From the NCBI RefSeq assembly GCF_016785085.1, contig NZ_JAENHO010000003.1, positions 620,001-684,000 of the forward strand: DNA of 64,000 bases. The letters are read 5' to 3'. The stretch comes from Paractinoplanes lichenicola. Its GTDB lineage: Bacteria > Actinomycetota > Actinomycetes > Mycobacteriales > Micromonosporaceae. Position 1 is the first letter of the stretch, and the number at the start of each line of letters is the position of its first letter. The notes below the pieces were generated by a model. It did not search any database, was not told where the DNA came from, and saw nothing but the letters and a program-made list of their open reading frames with translations. This document shows positions 19,383 through 27,692 of this stretch, one piece after another. A program made the position numbers and the translations under genes.

Positions 19383-20963
19383 GTGACGCTCACCGAGCGG
19401 GTCCGCGCCTCGATCCCGCCGCAGCCCAGCCTGCGTAAGGTCTCGCTGCGCATCAAGCTGGTGGCGTCCGTCCTCATCCTGGTGTTCGCGGCGCTCACCG
19501 CGATCAGCGCCGCCAGCACGTACGCGCTGCACAACTACCTGCTCGACCGGCTCGACACGTCGTTGTCGATCTATGCGGCGACGATCGCCAAGGCCCGCCA
19601 GGGCTCCGAGATCCCGGTCCCGAGCGACTATTATGTCTCGTCCAGCAGCATCGACGGGGTGCGGCCGGACCCGCCCGTGGTGGGCGACCCCGACCTCGGC
19701 CCCGAGGACACCCCGCCCCTGGTCAAGGGCTCCGACGTGGTCAACCCGCTGCTCGGCGAGCCGTACACGGTGCGCTCCCCGAGCGGCAAGGTCGTGTGGC
19801 GGGTCGTGGTCGTGATCGACCAGTGGGGCTCGGTCATCCAGGTCGGCGAGAAGCTCTCGGTGATCGGCCTGGCGGTCAACCAGATGGTCTGGGTCGACCT
19901 GCTGGTCGGCGTGGGCGTGCTGATCGCCCTGGCCTCGATCGGCGCGGCAATCGTGCGCCAGAGCCTCGTGCCGCTGCTGCAGATAGAGCGCACGGCGGCG
20001 GCGATCGGGGCCGGCGACCTGACCCAGCGCGTGCCTGATCCCGAGGCGCACGACGGCGAGCCCCAGACCGAGCTGGGCCGGCTGGCCAAGGCCCTCAACG
20101 CGATGCTGGCCCAGATCGAGGCCGCGTTCAGCGCGCGCGAGCAGTCGGAGGCGGCGGCCCGGGCGGCCGAGGCGGTCGCGGTCGAGGCGGCCGACTCCGC
20201 CCAGGCCTCCGAGGCGCGCGCGGTCGAGTCCGAGGGCAAGATGCGGCAGTTCGTGGCCGACGCCTCGCACGAGCTGCGCACGCCGCTGACCACCATCCGC
20301 GGCTTCGCCGAGCTCTATCGCCAGGGCGCCGTGACCAACCCCGACGACGTGGCCCGGCTGGTGCGCCGGATCGAGGACGAGGCCGCCCGGATGGGCCTGC
20401 TCGTCGAGGACCTGCTGCTGCTGGCCCGGCTCGACCGCGAGCGCCCGCTCACGCTGGGCCCGGTCGAGCTGCCCGTGCTGGCCCTCGACGCGGTGCAGGC
20501 GGCCGAGGCGACCGCGCCCGAGCGCACGATCGAGCTCGAGGTCCGCGACCAGCCGGAGCAGCTCGTGGCGTACGGCGACGACGCCCGGCTGCGTCAGGTG
20601 ATCGGTAACCTGATGACCAATGCGCTGGTCCACACCCCGGCCGAGGCCACCGTCACGCTGCGGCTCTACGCCGAGTCGGGCGATCGCGCGGTGGTCGAGG
20701 TGGCCGACACCGGGCCCGGGCTCTCGCCGCAGCAGAAGGAGCACGTCTTCGAGCGGTTCTATCGCGCCGACGAGGCCCGCACCCGCAACACCCAGCGGGC
20801 CGCCACGGGCACGGGGCTCGGTCTGGCGATCGTTGCGGCAATCGTCAGGTCGCATCAAGGCAACGTCGAGGTGATCTCCGAACCGGGCCAGGGAGCCACC
20901 TTCCGGGTGACTTTGCCTACCCTAAATCCGGATAAAGGCTTCACAGAAAACATCCAGGCCTGA
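19383..20963 (+). CDS. two-component sensor histidine kinase (HAMP, HisKA, HATPase)
   Basis: 526 residues from GTG 19383. A first membrane helix lies at about 22-45 and a second at about 165-190, enclosing an extracytoplasmic sensor domain of about 120 residues. HAMP follows, then a long Ala/Glu-rich coiled coil (residues about 245-285), HisKA with His296 in DASHELRTPLTTIRG, and the ATPase domain with the N box RLRQVIGNLMTNAL, DTGPGLS and ATGTGLGLAIV. It should sense envelope state and phosphorylate the upstream regulator. The extended coiled coil between HAMP and HisKA is a notable insertion. Confidence 0.95.
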   Translation: MTLTERVRASIPPQPSLRKVSLRIKLVASVLILVFAALTAISAASTYALHNYLLDRLDTSLSIYAATIAKARQGSEIPVPSDYYVSSSSIDGVRPDPPVVGDPDLGPEDTPPLVKGSDVVNPLLGEPYTVRSPSGKVVWRVVVVIDQWGSVIQVGEKLSVIGLAVNQMVWVDLLVGVGVLIALASIGAAIVRQSLVPLLQIERTAAAIGAGDLTQRVPDPEAHDGEPQTELGRLAKALNAMLAQIEAAFSAREQSEAAARAAEAVAVEAADSAQASEARAVESEGKMRQFVADASHELRTPLTTIRGFAELYRQGAVTNPDDVARLVRRIEDEAARMGLLVEDLLLLARLDRERPLTLGPVELPVLALDAVQAAEATAPERTIELEVRDQPEQLVAYGDDARLRQVIGNLMTNALVHTPAEATVTLRLYAESGDRAVVEVADTGPGLSPQQKEHVFERFYRADEARTRNTQRAATGTGLGLAIVAAIVRSHQGNVEVISEPGQGATFRVTLPTLNPDKGFTENIQA

Positions 20964-20968
20964 CACAG
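20940..20968 (+). promoter_or_regulatory. three 11-base-phased half-sites upstream of htrA
   Basis: TTCACAG, CATCCAG and GACACAG place CAG triplets at 20944, 20955 and 20966, again 11 bases apart. The first 18 bases match the site upstream of the response-regulator gene at most positions (TTYACAGAAAAC followed by YCAG). The box overlaps the last codons of the sensor-kinase gene and ends about 35 bases before the htrA start, so htrA probably has its own regulator-dependent promoter. Confidence 0.6.
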
Positions 20969-21002
20969 GTCGGTCCGAGAGCTACGGGGCAAGGTTGTGG
21001 GC

Positions 21003-22523
21003 ATGAACGAGAACGAGACCGACCCGCGACCCGCGGACGCCTCCTCTGAGAGCAGCAGCCCGGAGCGGGGACAGTCTGAGCAGCCGACCGCCGCGCTGCC
21101 CGCCGCTGCCCCGCAGCCGGCGGCGCCGCAGGCCCCCCAGTGGGCCCGGCCGGTGTCGAGCGCTCCCCAGCCGGGCGGCGCTCCCCAGGCAGCCCCCCAA
21201 TCGGGTGTTCCGCAGTCCGGTGTCCCCGTCACGGGCGCTCCCACTCATCAGTGGCCGCAGCAGGCGCCCTGGCCGCAGCAGCAGCACTACCCCGGCTACG
21301 GCCAGCAGCCCGGCTACGGTCAGCCGCACGCCGCCTACAACCCCGGGTGGGCGCAGACCCACACCCAGCCCCTCGGCGGCGAGACGCAGGGCCAGCCCTG
21401 GACCCCGACGGCCGACGGCCAGCCCGCCTGGGCCCTGCCGGTCGACCAGCAGCGGCCCCGCAACACCGGCCGCGGCCGCAAGATCTTCGTGGCCGGCGCC
21501 GCCGCGGTGCTGATCGCGCTGGGCGCGGGCGGCGTGGGCGCGGCGACCGCGCTCGCCTTCGACGACGACGGCTCGTCCCCCTCGGTGCTGACCGGCAACT
21601 CCTCGGTGACCCGCGTGGTCGACCGCTCGTCGCTGGCTCAGATCGCCGCCGCGGTGCAGGACAGCGTCGTCTCGATCACCACCGGCAGCGGTGAGGGCTC
21701 CGGCGTGGTCATCTCGGGCGACGGCTACATCGTCACCAACAACCACGTGGTCGCGAGCGCCCAAAATGACAAGGTCACCGTGATCTTCGCCGACGGCAAG
21801 AAGGCCGACGCCACCATCGTCGGCACCGACGAGCGCACCGACCTGGCCGTCGTCAAGGTCACCGACGTCGCCGACCTCAAGCCCGCCACCTTCGGCAGCA
21901 GCGCCAAGATGCAGGTCGGCGACACCGTGCTGGCGATCGGCAGCCCGCTCGGCCTGGAGGGCTCGGTCACGGCCGGCATCGTCAGCGCCAAGGACCGCAC
22001 GATCCAGTCCGGCAGCGAGGGCGGCCAGCAAGGCCAGCAGGGTGCCTCGACCACCATGTCGGGCCTGCTGCAGACCGACGCGCCGATCAACCCCGGCAAC
22101 TCCGGCGGCGCCCTGGTCAACACCAACGGCGAGATCATCGGCATCAACTCGGCGATCGCCACCCAGGGCCAGAGCACGGGCAACATCGGCCTCGGCTTCG
22201 CGATCCCGAGCGACAAGGCCAAGCAGGTGGTCGACGACCTGATGGCCGGCAAGAAGGTCAGCCACCCGGCGCTTGGCGTCAGCGTGACCGAGGCCGAGAA
22301 CGGCGGCGCTTTGGTGAGTCAGGTCACTGCCAACAGCGCGGCGGCCAAGGCCGGGCTCGAGCAGGGCGACGTGATCACGGCGGCCGACGGCAAGAACATC
22401 GGCGACTCCGACGACCTGGTCGCGGCGGTCCAGTCTGGCGCGGTCGGGCAGAAGATGACGCTCGACTTCACCCGCGGCGGCGAGAAGAAGCAGGTCACAG
22501 TCACTCTGGCCGAGGCCCAGTAG
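21003..22523 (+). CDS. HtrA/DegP-like membrane-anchored serine protease with PDZ domain (PepD-like)
   Basis: 506 residues from ATG 21003 (AAGG eight bases upstream; GTG 20997 also in frame). Residues 1-155 are a Pro/Gln-rich cytoplasmic region, then one membrane helix (about 160-182, FVAGAAAVLIALGAGGVG). The S1C trypsin-like domain has a complete triad: His248 in TNNHVV, Asp280 in ERTDLAVVKV and Ser367 in NPGNSGGALV. A PDZ domain occupies about 415-500. It degrades or refolds damaged proteins on the outer side of the membrane. Downstream of the two-component genes it is the expected target of that system. Confidence 0.96.
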   Translation: MNENETDPRPADASSESSSPERGQSEQPTAALPAAAPQPAAPQAPQWARPVSSAPQPGGAPQAAPQSGVPQSGVPVTGAPTHQWPQQAPWPQQQHYPGYGQQPGYGQPHAAYNPGWAQTHTQPLGGETQGQPWTPTADGQPAWALPVDQQRPRNTGRGRKIFVAGAAAVLIALGAGGVGAATALAFDDDGSSPSVLTGNSSVTRVVDRSSLAQIAAAVQDSVVSITTGSGEGSGVVISGDGYIVTNNHVVASAQNDKVTVIFADGKKADATIVGTDERTDLAVVKVTDVADLKPATFGSSAKMQVGDTVLAIGSPLGLEGSVTAGIVSAKDRTIQSGSEGGQQGQQGASTTMSGLLQTDAPINPGNSGGALVNTNGEIIGINSAIATQGQSTGNIGLGFAIPSDKAKQVVDDLMAGKKVSHPALGVSVTEAENGGALVSQVTANSAAAKAGLEQGDVITAADGKNIGDSDDLVAAVQSGAVGQKMTLDFTRGGEKKQVTVTLAEAQ

Positions 22524-22542
22524 AGAAGCTTTGCCCTTTCGC

Positions 22543-22587
22543 TACGGCGGGTGGTGTGACAAGGGGGTTGTCACGCCGCCCGCCGTA
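22543..22587 (+). terminator. long hairpin terminator after htrA
   Basis: TACGGCGGG pairs with CCCGCCGTA and, inside, GTGACAA pairs with TTGTCAC around a GGGGG loop. It begins 20 bases after the htrA stop and is followed by the T-rich CGTTTGTTC. This isolates htrA transcription from the large gene that follows. Confidence 0.85.
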
Positions 22588-22704
22588 CGTTTGTTCGGCG
22601 CTAATCTCCGACTTCCGGAGGAATCCGTTCTTTTCCCCACCCGGGACTCGCCATCACGCAGGCAAACCGCCTAATCTCCATTCGCCATCGGCGGTACCCC
22701 GGCA

Positions 22705-25700
22705 GTGAGAGGCACCAGGTTGACCTACGTCGAGACCCGCGGGAATGTGTGGGACGCGCTGGCGGGTCGCGCCCCCGGTGAGCCCTCCGGGCCGGCCGAC
22801 CCCGGGCTGTGGGGCGCGGTCGTCGACCGGCTGAACCCCACCAGCGCCCGTCCCGTGCTCCGCGCCGGAGTCGAATACGTCCAGCTGACCGGCGCCCGCG
22901 GCAGCGACTACATCATGCTGCGCTCGCCCGATGACGGCGAGCGCGCCAGCTATCTGCGGCTGACCCCCGAGGAGTGGGAGCTCGCGCTGCTGATGGACGG
23001 CGAGCACACGGTGGCCCGGCTGGTCGCCGAGTTCGCCCGCATCGCCGGCCGGCTCGCCCCCGACCAGGTGCGCCGCGTCGTCGCCGACCTGGCCGGCAAC
23101 CGCATGCTCGACGAGCTGCCGATGGACGCGTTCCGCCCGCTGCAGGAGCTGCGCCGCAAGCCGGTGGGGGAGCGGGTCGGCAATTCGCTGCTGGCCGCGG
23201 CCCGGGGCCGCCGCATGCTGCTGCTCAACGTCGACGGCCTGGTCTCGCTGCTCTACCGCACGGGCGGCAAGCTGTTCTTCAACAAGGCCGTCGGCATCGT
23301 CACCGCCGTGCTCGCCGTGGCCGGCCTCGGCCTGTTCGTCGCCACCTGGACCCGCGGCAGCCGCTCGCTGTTCCTGACCGGCGATTCCTACCTGTACGGC
23401 GCGATCACCCTGATCCTGCTCAACGCCCTCGTCGTCGGCGTCCGCGAGTACGCCCGGGCGATGGCGGCCAAACACTCCGGGCGCGAGGTGCCCGCGGCCG
23501 GGTTCCTGGTCTGGTTCGGGCTGCCGTCGCTGTTCGTCGACACCAGTGACGTCTGGATGGCCGGCCGCCGCGCCCGCATGCTGGTCTCCGCGGCCGGCCC
23601 GCTCAGCGCGTTGCTGCTCGGCGGGCTCGCGCAGCTGGCCGGACTGACCCTGCCCGCGGCGGCCGACCTGGGCTTCAAGCTGGCGTTCCTGTGTTACCTG
23701 AGCGCCTTCGTCCACCTCAGCCCGCTGCTCCCGCTCGACGGGCAATACCTGCTGATGAACTGGCTCGAGGTGCCGCAGCTGCGCAACCGGGCGCTGGCCT
23801 GGGTGGGTGGCCGCCTGCGGGGCCGTCCGCCGCAGTGGGGCAAGCTCGACCGCGAGGGCCGTCTCATCGCCCTGTACGGCTTCCTGGCCGTCTGCTGGCT
23901 GGCCGCCGCGGTCAACGTGGCCTTCCGTCTCTGGGAGGACAGGCTCTCCGGCGTGGCCACCGGGCTGTGGCACGAGGGCGTCACCGGCGCCCTCCTGCTG
24001 ATCGCGATCACCCTCGGCCTGGCCGCCCCGATCGTGTATTTCCTCGTCGGCCGGCTCACCCGATGGTGGAGCCTGTCCCGGCTGCGCCGCGTCGAGAACG
24101 ACCGCGAGGCCGACAGCCCCCGCCGGCTGGCCGCGCTGCGCGCCTCCGACCTCGGCGGCCTGCCCGAGCCCGCGCTGCAGGGCCTGGCCTCGCGCGCCCG
24201 CTGGGTGCACCCGCCGACCGGCCGCCAGATCGTCATCGCGGGGGCCGCCCAGCAGGCCGTCTTCGTGGTCGTGGAGGGCGCCCTGGAGGCCCGCCGGCCC
24301 GGCGACCCGCCCGGCACGATCCGCCACCACGTCGGCCCCGGCGCCGTGGTCGGCCTGGTCAACGCGATCACCGGCCGGTCCACCCAGCTCGACTGGCACA
24401 CAGCCGGCACGACCCTGCTCTCGATCCCGACCGCCACGGTGGCCACTGTGGTCGGTCCGCTGCCCGGCCCGCCGCCGCACGACCGGGCCGAGGCCGAGGC
24501 GCTGTTCGCCGACACCCCCGCGCTGGCCGGGCTGGCCACCGACCAGCGGCTCGCGCTGATCGCCTCGGCCCACCCGGTCGACCTCGACCCGGGCGCGCCG
24601 GTGATCCTGCCCGGCCCCACCCACGCGGTGGTGGTCGAGTCCGGCGTGATCGCGCTGCCCGACGGCGTCGAGCTGCGCCGCGGCACCCTGGTCGGGCCGG
24701 TCGGCGACGGCAGCCCCGGCATGGTGGCCCAGACCATCACCCCCGTACGGCTGTGGGTCCTGCCCGACGCCTCCGATCTGCCGCCGCTGGTCGGCGCCAC
24801 CCACCGGCCGGGCTCGCCGATGCCCGTGGTCACGGCCAAGGGGTCGCTGCGCTCCGGCTCCCCGCGCGGCGCGGCCTACCCGCCGCTGACGATCCCGCCC
24901 GGCCCGCCCGACGGCCGCGACGCCCCCGAGGCCGACCGCCGTTTCGAGCGGGTGCTGACCTGGCTGGTCGTCGTGCTGCTGACCACGGCCCTGTTCCTGA
25001 CCGGCCTGTCGTTCCGCCCCGGCCCGGCCTGGGCCGAGATGCCGGCCGACCGGGTGCTCCTCTCGATCGACGAGGGCCAGGTCACGGCCACCTTCGACGG
25101 CGCCCCGGCCACCCTCGCCGACGGCGCGCGGCGCTACCTCGACCAGGGTGAGGTGATCGAGGTGCCGGCGCGGGCCGCGGCCACCCTCACGTTCGCCGGC
25201 GGGTCGACGACGATGCTCTGCGCGAACACCCGGGTCGGCATCGGCAACCTCAGCACCGGCGGCGGCCGCGACCAGGCCCCGAAGGCCACCATCTCGCTGC
25301 AGACCGGCCGCGTCCTCGCCGGCACGGGCAGCACCAGCGGGGCGTACAAGCCGCTCGCTTTGACCGTGGACCGCAGCCAGGGCACGGTCACCAACAGCGG
25401 CGCCGCCTGGTATCAGATCGAGCCTTCGACGGTGGTCGTCTCGTCGGGCACGGTCGCCGTCGACGGCAGGACCAGCGAGGTCGCCGGCACGTCGCTGGGG
25501 TGCGCGGGTGAGGCCCCGGTCGAGGCGCCGCCGTCGAGCAGCCCCGAGCCGCTGCCGAGCGACGAGCCCCTACCGTCCGATTCGGAATCGATCAATCCGT
25601 CGATCGCCCCGAGCGCGACGCCCACGCCTACCGATACTGTGACTACACCGTCACAGACCGATGATCCGGGCGACGGCAACGACCCGGGTCAGCCCGACGA

Positions 25701-25902
25701 CAACCCCACCATCGCCCCGCCGACGACCCGCCCGACGACGCGTCCGACCACGCCGCCGGCGACCACCAACCCGACGCCGCCGCGGACGACCCCGCCCCGC
25801 ACCACCGCGCCGCCGCCCGCCACGACGCCGCCTGCCACCACCGCCCCGCCGGCGGAGACCCCGCCCCCGGGGCCGGAGGAAGGGTCGACGGCGCCGAACT
25901 GA
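22705..25902 (+). CDS. multidomain membrane protein: PqqD-like, degenerate M50 (site-2-protease-like), cNMP-binding-like, FecR-like, Pro-rich tail
   Basis: 1065 residues from GTG 22705 (TTG 22720 is possible). Order: a PqqD-like helical region (about 85-140, LTPEEWELALLMDGEHTV), an M50-like membrane domain (about 190-450, six spans), two cyclic-nucleotide-binding-like beta barrels (about 487-582 and 600-692), a membrane helix (748-770), a FecR-like extracytoplasmic domain (777-930, VLLSIDEGQVTA) and a Thr/Pro tail. The usual zinc site HExxH is REYAR here (residues 247-251), although the second motif LPLDG (Asp345) remains. It is therefore probably a non-proteolytic relative. Position after HtrA suggests an envelope-sensing role; no substrate is known. 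Confidence 0.85.
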   Translation: MRGTRLTYVETRGNVWDALAGRAPGEPSGPADPGLWGAVVDRLNPTSARPVLRAGVEYVQLTGARGSDYIMLRSPDDGERASYLRLTPEEWELALLMDGEHTVARLVAEFARIAGRLAPDQVRRVVADLAGNRMLDELPMDAFRPLQELRRKPVGERVGNSLLAAARGRRMLLLNVDGLVSLLYRTGGKLFFNKAVGIVTAVLAVAGLGLFVATWTRGSRSLFLTGDSYLYGAITLILLNALVVGVREYARAMAAKHSGREVPAAGFLVWFGLPSLFVDTSDVWMAGRRARMLVSAAGPLSALLLGGLAQLAGLTLPAAADLGFKLAFLCYLSAFVHLSPLLPLDGQYLLMNWLEVPQLRNRALAWVGGRLRGRPPQWGKLDREGRLIALYGFLAVCWLAAAVNVAFRLWEDRLSGVATGLWHEGVTGALLLIAITLGLAAPIVYFLVGRLTRWWSLSRLRRVENDREADSPRRLAALRASDLGGLPEPALQGLASRARWVHPPTGRQIVIAGAAQQAVFVVVEGALEARRPGDPPGTIRHHVGPGAVVGLVNAITGRSTQLDWHTAGTTLLSIPTATVATVVGPLPGPPPHDRAEAEALFADTPALAGLATDQRLALIASAHPVDLDPGAPVILPGPTHAVVVESGVIALPDGVELRRGTLVGPVGDGSPGMVAQTITPVRLWVLPDASDLPPLVGATHRPGSPMPVVTAKGSLRSGSPRGAAYPPLTIPPGPPDGRDAPEADRRFERVLTWLVVVLLTTALFLTGLSFRPGPAWAEMPADRVLLSIDEGQVTATFDGAPATLADGARRYLDQGEVIEVPARAAATLTFAGGSTTMLCANTRVGIGNLSTGGGRDQAPKATISLQTGRVLAGTGSTSGAYKPLALTVDRSQGTVTNSGAAWYQIEPSTVVVSSGTVAVDGRTSEVAGTSLGCAGEAPVEAPPSSSPEPLPSDEPLPSDSESINPSIAPSATPTPTDTVTTPSQTDDPGDGNDPGQPDDNPTIAPPTTRPTTRPTTPPATTNPTPPRTTPPRTTAPPPATTPPATTAPPAETPPPGPEEGSTAPN

Positions 25903-25933
25903 CGGGGGGACGGCCCCTTCGTCAGGAGGTTCG

Positions 25934-26149
25934 ATGCTCTGCTGGTTCTGCGCCGAGTCGGCCCGGGCGAGCTGCCGCTTCTGCGGCCGCGGCGTCTGCG
26001 CCGAACACGCCCGGTTCGGCCCCTACCTGCTGCAGGTGAGCCGGTCGGAGTCCCGGCGCCGGGCGGAGGCGCTGGTGGTGGACGACGCGGTGCAGTGCGG
26101 CACCTGCCGGCCGCGTCCGCACCCGGTGGCCATGCCCGAACTGGACTGA
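25934..26149 (+). CDS. small cysteine-rich zinc-finger-like protein
   Basis: 71 residues with a perfect ribosome-binding site AGGAGGT four bases before ATG 25934. Cys3/Cys6, Cys14/Cys17, Cys22/His25 and Cys55/Cys58 make four metal-ligand pairs, enough for two zinc sites; the motif ASCRFCGRGVCAEHA resembles the small actinobacterial zinc-ribbon proteins of the DUF2180 kind. No membrane segment. It lies 31 bases after the large fusion gene and 18 bases before the Asp-rich-loop gene, so these three are probably one transcription unit. Function unknown. Confidence 0.75.
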   Translation: MLCWFCAESARASCRFCGRGVCAEHARFGPYLLQVSRSESRRRAEALVVDDAVQCGTCRPRPHPVAMPELD

Positions 26150-26167
26150 ACGACGTACCGTCAGGGC

Positions 26168-26656
26168 ATGGCTCGCAACGACGGCTACGAAGACCTGGGC
26201 GCCTGGTCGGAGTTCGGCACGGTGAGCGGCATGGTCGCCGCCCGCACGACGGAGAATCTCACCGAGGCGCACACCGGCTTCGGCGACCGTCCCGACGAGC
26301 TCGACGGCCTGCCCGACGTGACCGTGGGCGCCAACGTCGCCGAGGCGGTCGGCGCGCTGGAGGCCGAGCTGTCCCCGCCACCGCCCAAGGGCTACGACAA
26401 CGAGGTCGACGCCGACGGCGACGGCACCCTCGACGACGCGACATACCGCGGCCGCGCCGACGGCGGCGTCGACATCCTGGTCGACGTGAACGACGACGGC
26501 CGGGTCGACTTCATCGGCACCGACCTCGACCTCGACAACCGGGTCGACTACGCCGACTACGACAAGGACCACGACGGCGTCTTCGAGAAACGCATGCACG
26601 ACGACGACGGCGACGGCTTCCTCGACCGCTCGACCTGGCTCCACCCGGGCAGCTGA
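26168..26656 (+). CDS. cytosolic protein with five Asp-rich (calcium-binding-like) loops
   Basis: 162 residues without signal peptide. The N-terminal half is a mixed helical region ending in a PPPP turn (residue 70). The C-terminal half carries five acidic loops: DADGDGTLDD (81-90), DVNDDGRVDF (106-115), DLDLDNRVDY (119-128), DYDKDHDGVFEK (130-141) and DDDGDGFLD (145-153). They resemble EF-hand/dockerin/TSP3-type calcium loops spaced 11-25 residues apart. Proteins of this type usually act outside the cell, so the lack of a signal is odd. It ends the probable operon that starts at 22705. Confidence 0.75.
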   Translation: MARNDGYEDLGAWSEFGTVSGMVAARTTENLTEAHTGFGDRPDELDGLPDVTVGANVAEAVGALEAELSPPPPKGYDNEVDADGDGTLDDATYRGRADGGVDILVDVNDDGRVDFIGTDLDLDNRVDYADYDKDHDGVFEKRMHDDDGDGFLDRSTWLHPGS

Positions 26657-26890
26657 CTCTCCGCCTGAAAGACCACCTACGGTGCACGTGCTGCTCGCGG
26701 AGGCTCGCGCCGATCGGCCTGCTGATCGAAGCCCGGTCCGCCGGTAACCTCCTCGTCGCGGGCGAGATCGGCGCAGGATGTACGTGCAGGTCTTGATGTG
26801 GAGGCGCTCGTGAGCCGGTACTCCCTCGATGTCTGCGGCTTGGCTCAACCGTCGACCGGCGCGGTGGCCAGGGCGCCAAGACCTGAGTGG

Positions 26891-27505
26891 TCAGAGCATC
26901 CACATTTCTTCGGCGCCGAGGATGCGGCCGCCGTCGATGGTTAGTTTGATCAAGTGCTGGCCGGTCTTGGCCTGCTTGAGGAACTTGGCCATGCTGACCC
27001 GGACCGAGTCGCCGGTGGTGGGGTCGATCATGGTGTAGCGGCCGGCGGGGTCGGCGCCCAGGCGGCGTAGGCGGAGGTTCTTGTTGCGGATGTAGTAGTC
27101 GTGGCAGAGGACGCCCTCGCCGGTGGTGAAGTGGTCTTCGCGGCAGGCCTTGGCGGCGTCGGGCCACTCGAAGTATTCGACCAGGTCGAAGGTGACGCGG
27201 TTGCCCCGGTACGAGGTGACGTACGCGTACTGGGTGCCGAAGAGGTCGGTCCCGGCGACGACGGTCTTGCGGGGCTGGGATGTCCGGCCGGTCTTGGTGG
27301 CGGTCGTTCTGCTCGGGACGGGTGGGTCCGCCGCGGGTTTCTGACGCGGCAGCTGAGTCGTGGGCGCTGCGGGAGGGGCCGGCGTGGGAGCCGGTACGGG
27401 CTTGGGAGTGACGTCGGCGGTGGCTGTGCAGGCGGCGAGCGGCAGCAATAGGGTGATCGTGGTGGCGGCGGCGACGGCGATACGCCGTACGGGGAAGGTT
27501 GTCAT
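26891..27505 (-). CDS. secreted lipoprotein of unknown function
   Basis: 204 residues from ATG 27505. A twin-basic start (MTTFPVRRIAVAAATTITLLLPLAAC) gives a lipobox LAAC with lipidation near residue 26, followed by a Pro/Thr-rich linker to about residue 75. The globular part (80-204) contains FGTQYAYVTSYRGNRVTFDLVEYFEW, a pair of Cys (in KACREDH and VLCHDYY) that could form a disulfide, and ends LGAEEMWML. The EYFEWPDAAKAC region resembles other uncharacterised actinobacterial lipoproteins. It is divergent from clpP. Confidence 0.8.
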   Translation of the reverse strand: MTTFPVRRIAVAAATTITLLLPLAACTATADVTPKPVPAPTPAPPAAPTTQLPRQKPAADPPVPSRTTATKTGRTSQPRKTVVAGTDLFGTQYAYVTSYRGNRVTFDLVEYFEWPDAAKACREDHFTTGEGVLCHDYYIRNKNLRLRRLGADPAGRYTMIDPTTGDSVRVSMAKFLKQAKTGQHLIKLTIDGGRILGAEEMWML

Positions 27506-27581
27506 GCTCGTCAGGGGTGGCCTCGCGCGCTCCGGATACGGCGTGTCGGCCACCCGACGGGCGGGGTTATGCCGTGAGCTG

Positions 27582-27598
27582 ATTCGCCCAGAGGGGAA
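27582..27598 (+). promoter_or_regulatory. candidate ClgR-type operator upstream of clpP
   Basis: ATTCGCCCAGAGGGGAA lies about 95 bases upstream of clpP. The core CGCCCAGAGGG agrees with the published actinobacterial ClgR core CGCYNANRGCG at all but one position, while the outer positions fit poorly. ClgR activates clp genes in Streptomyces and Corynebacterium. The match is suggestive only. Confidence 0.35.
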
Positions 27599-27692
27599 TC
27601 GGTGGGATGTGCGGGCCCGCTGAGTAAAGCTTGGGAGCGTCGAACGGCCGGTCGGGTTCCGGCTCCACCGGCGGATGCGAGAGGGTGTTGTC

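Noticed and set aside
26657..26890. Possible gene remnant between the Asp-rich-loop gene and the lipoprotein gene
   Set aside because: All frames are interrupted or low-complexity Arg-rich, and no recognisable family segment is seen.
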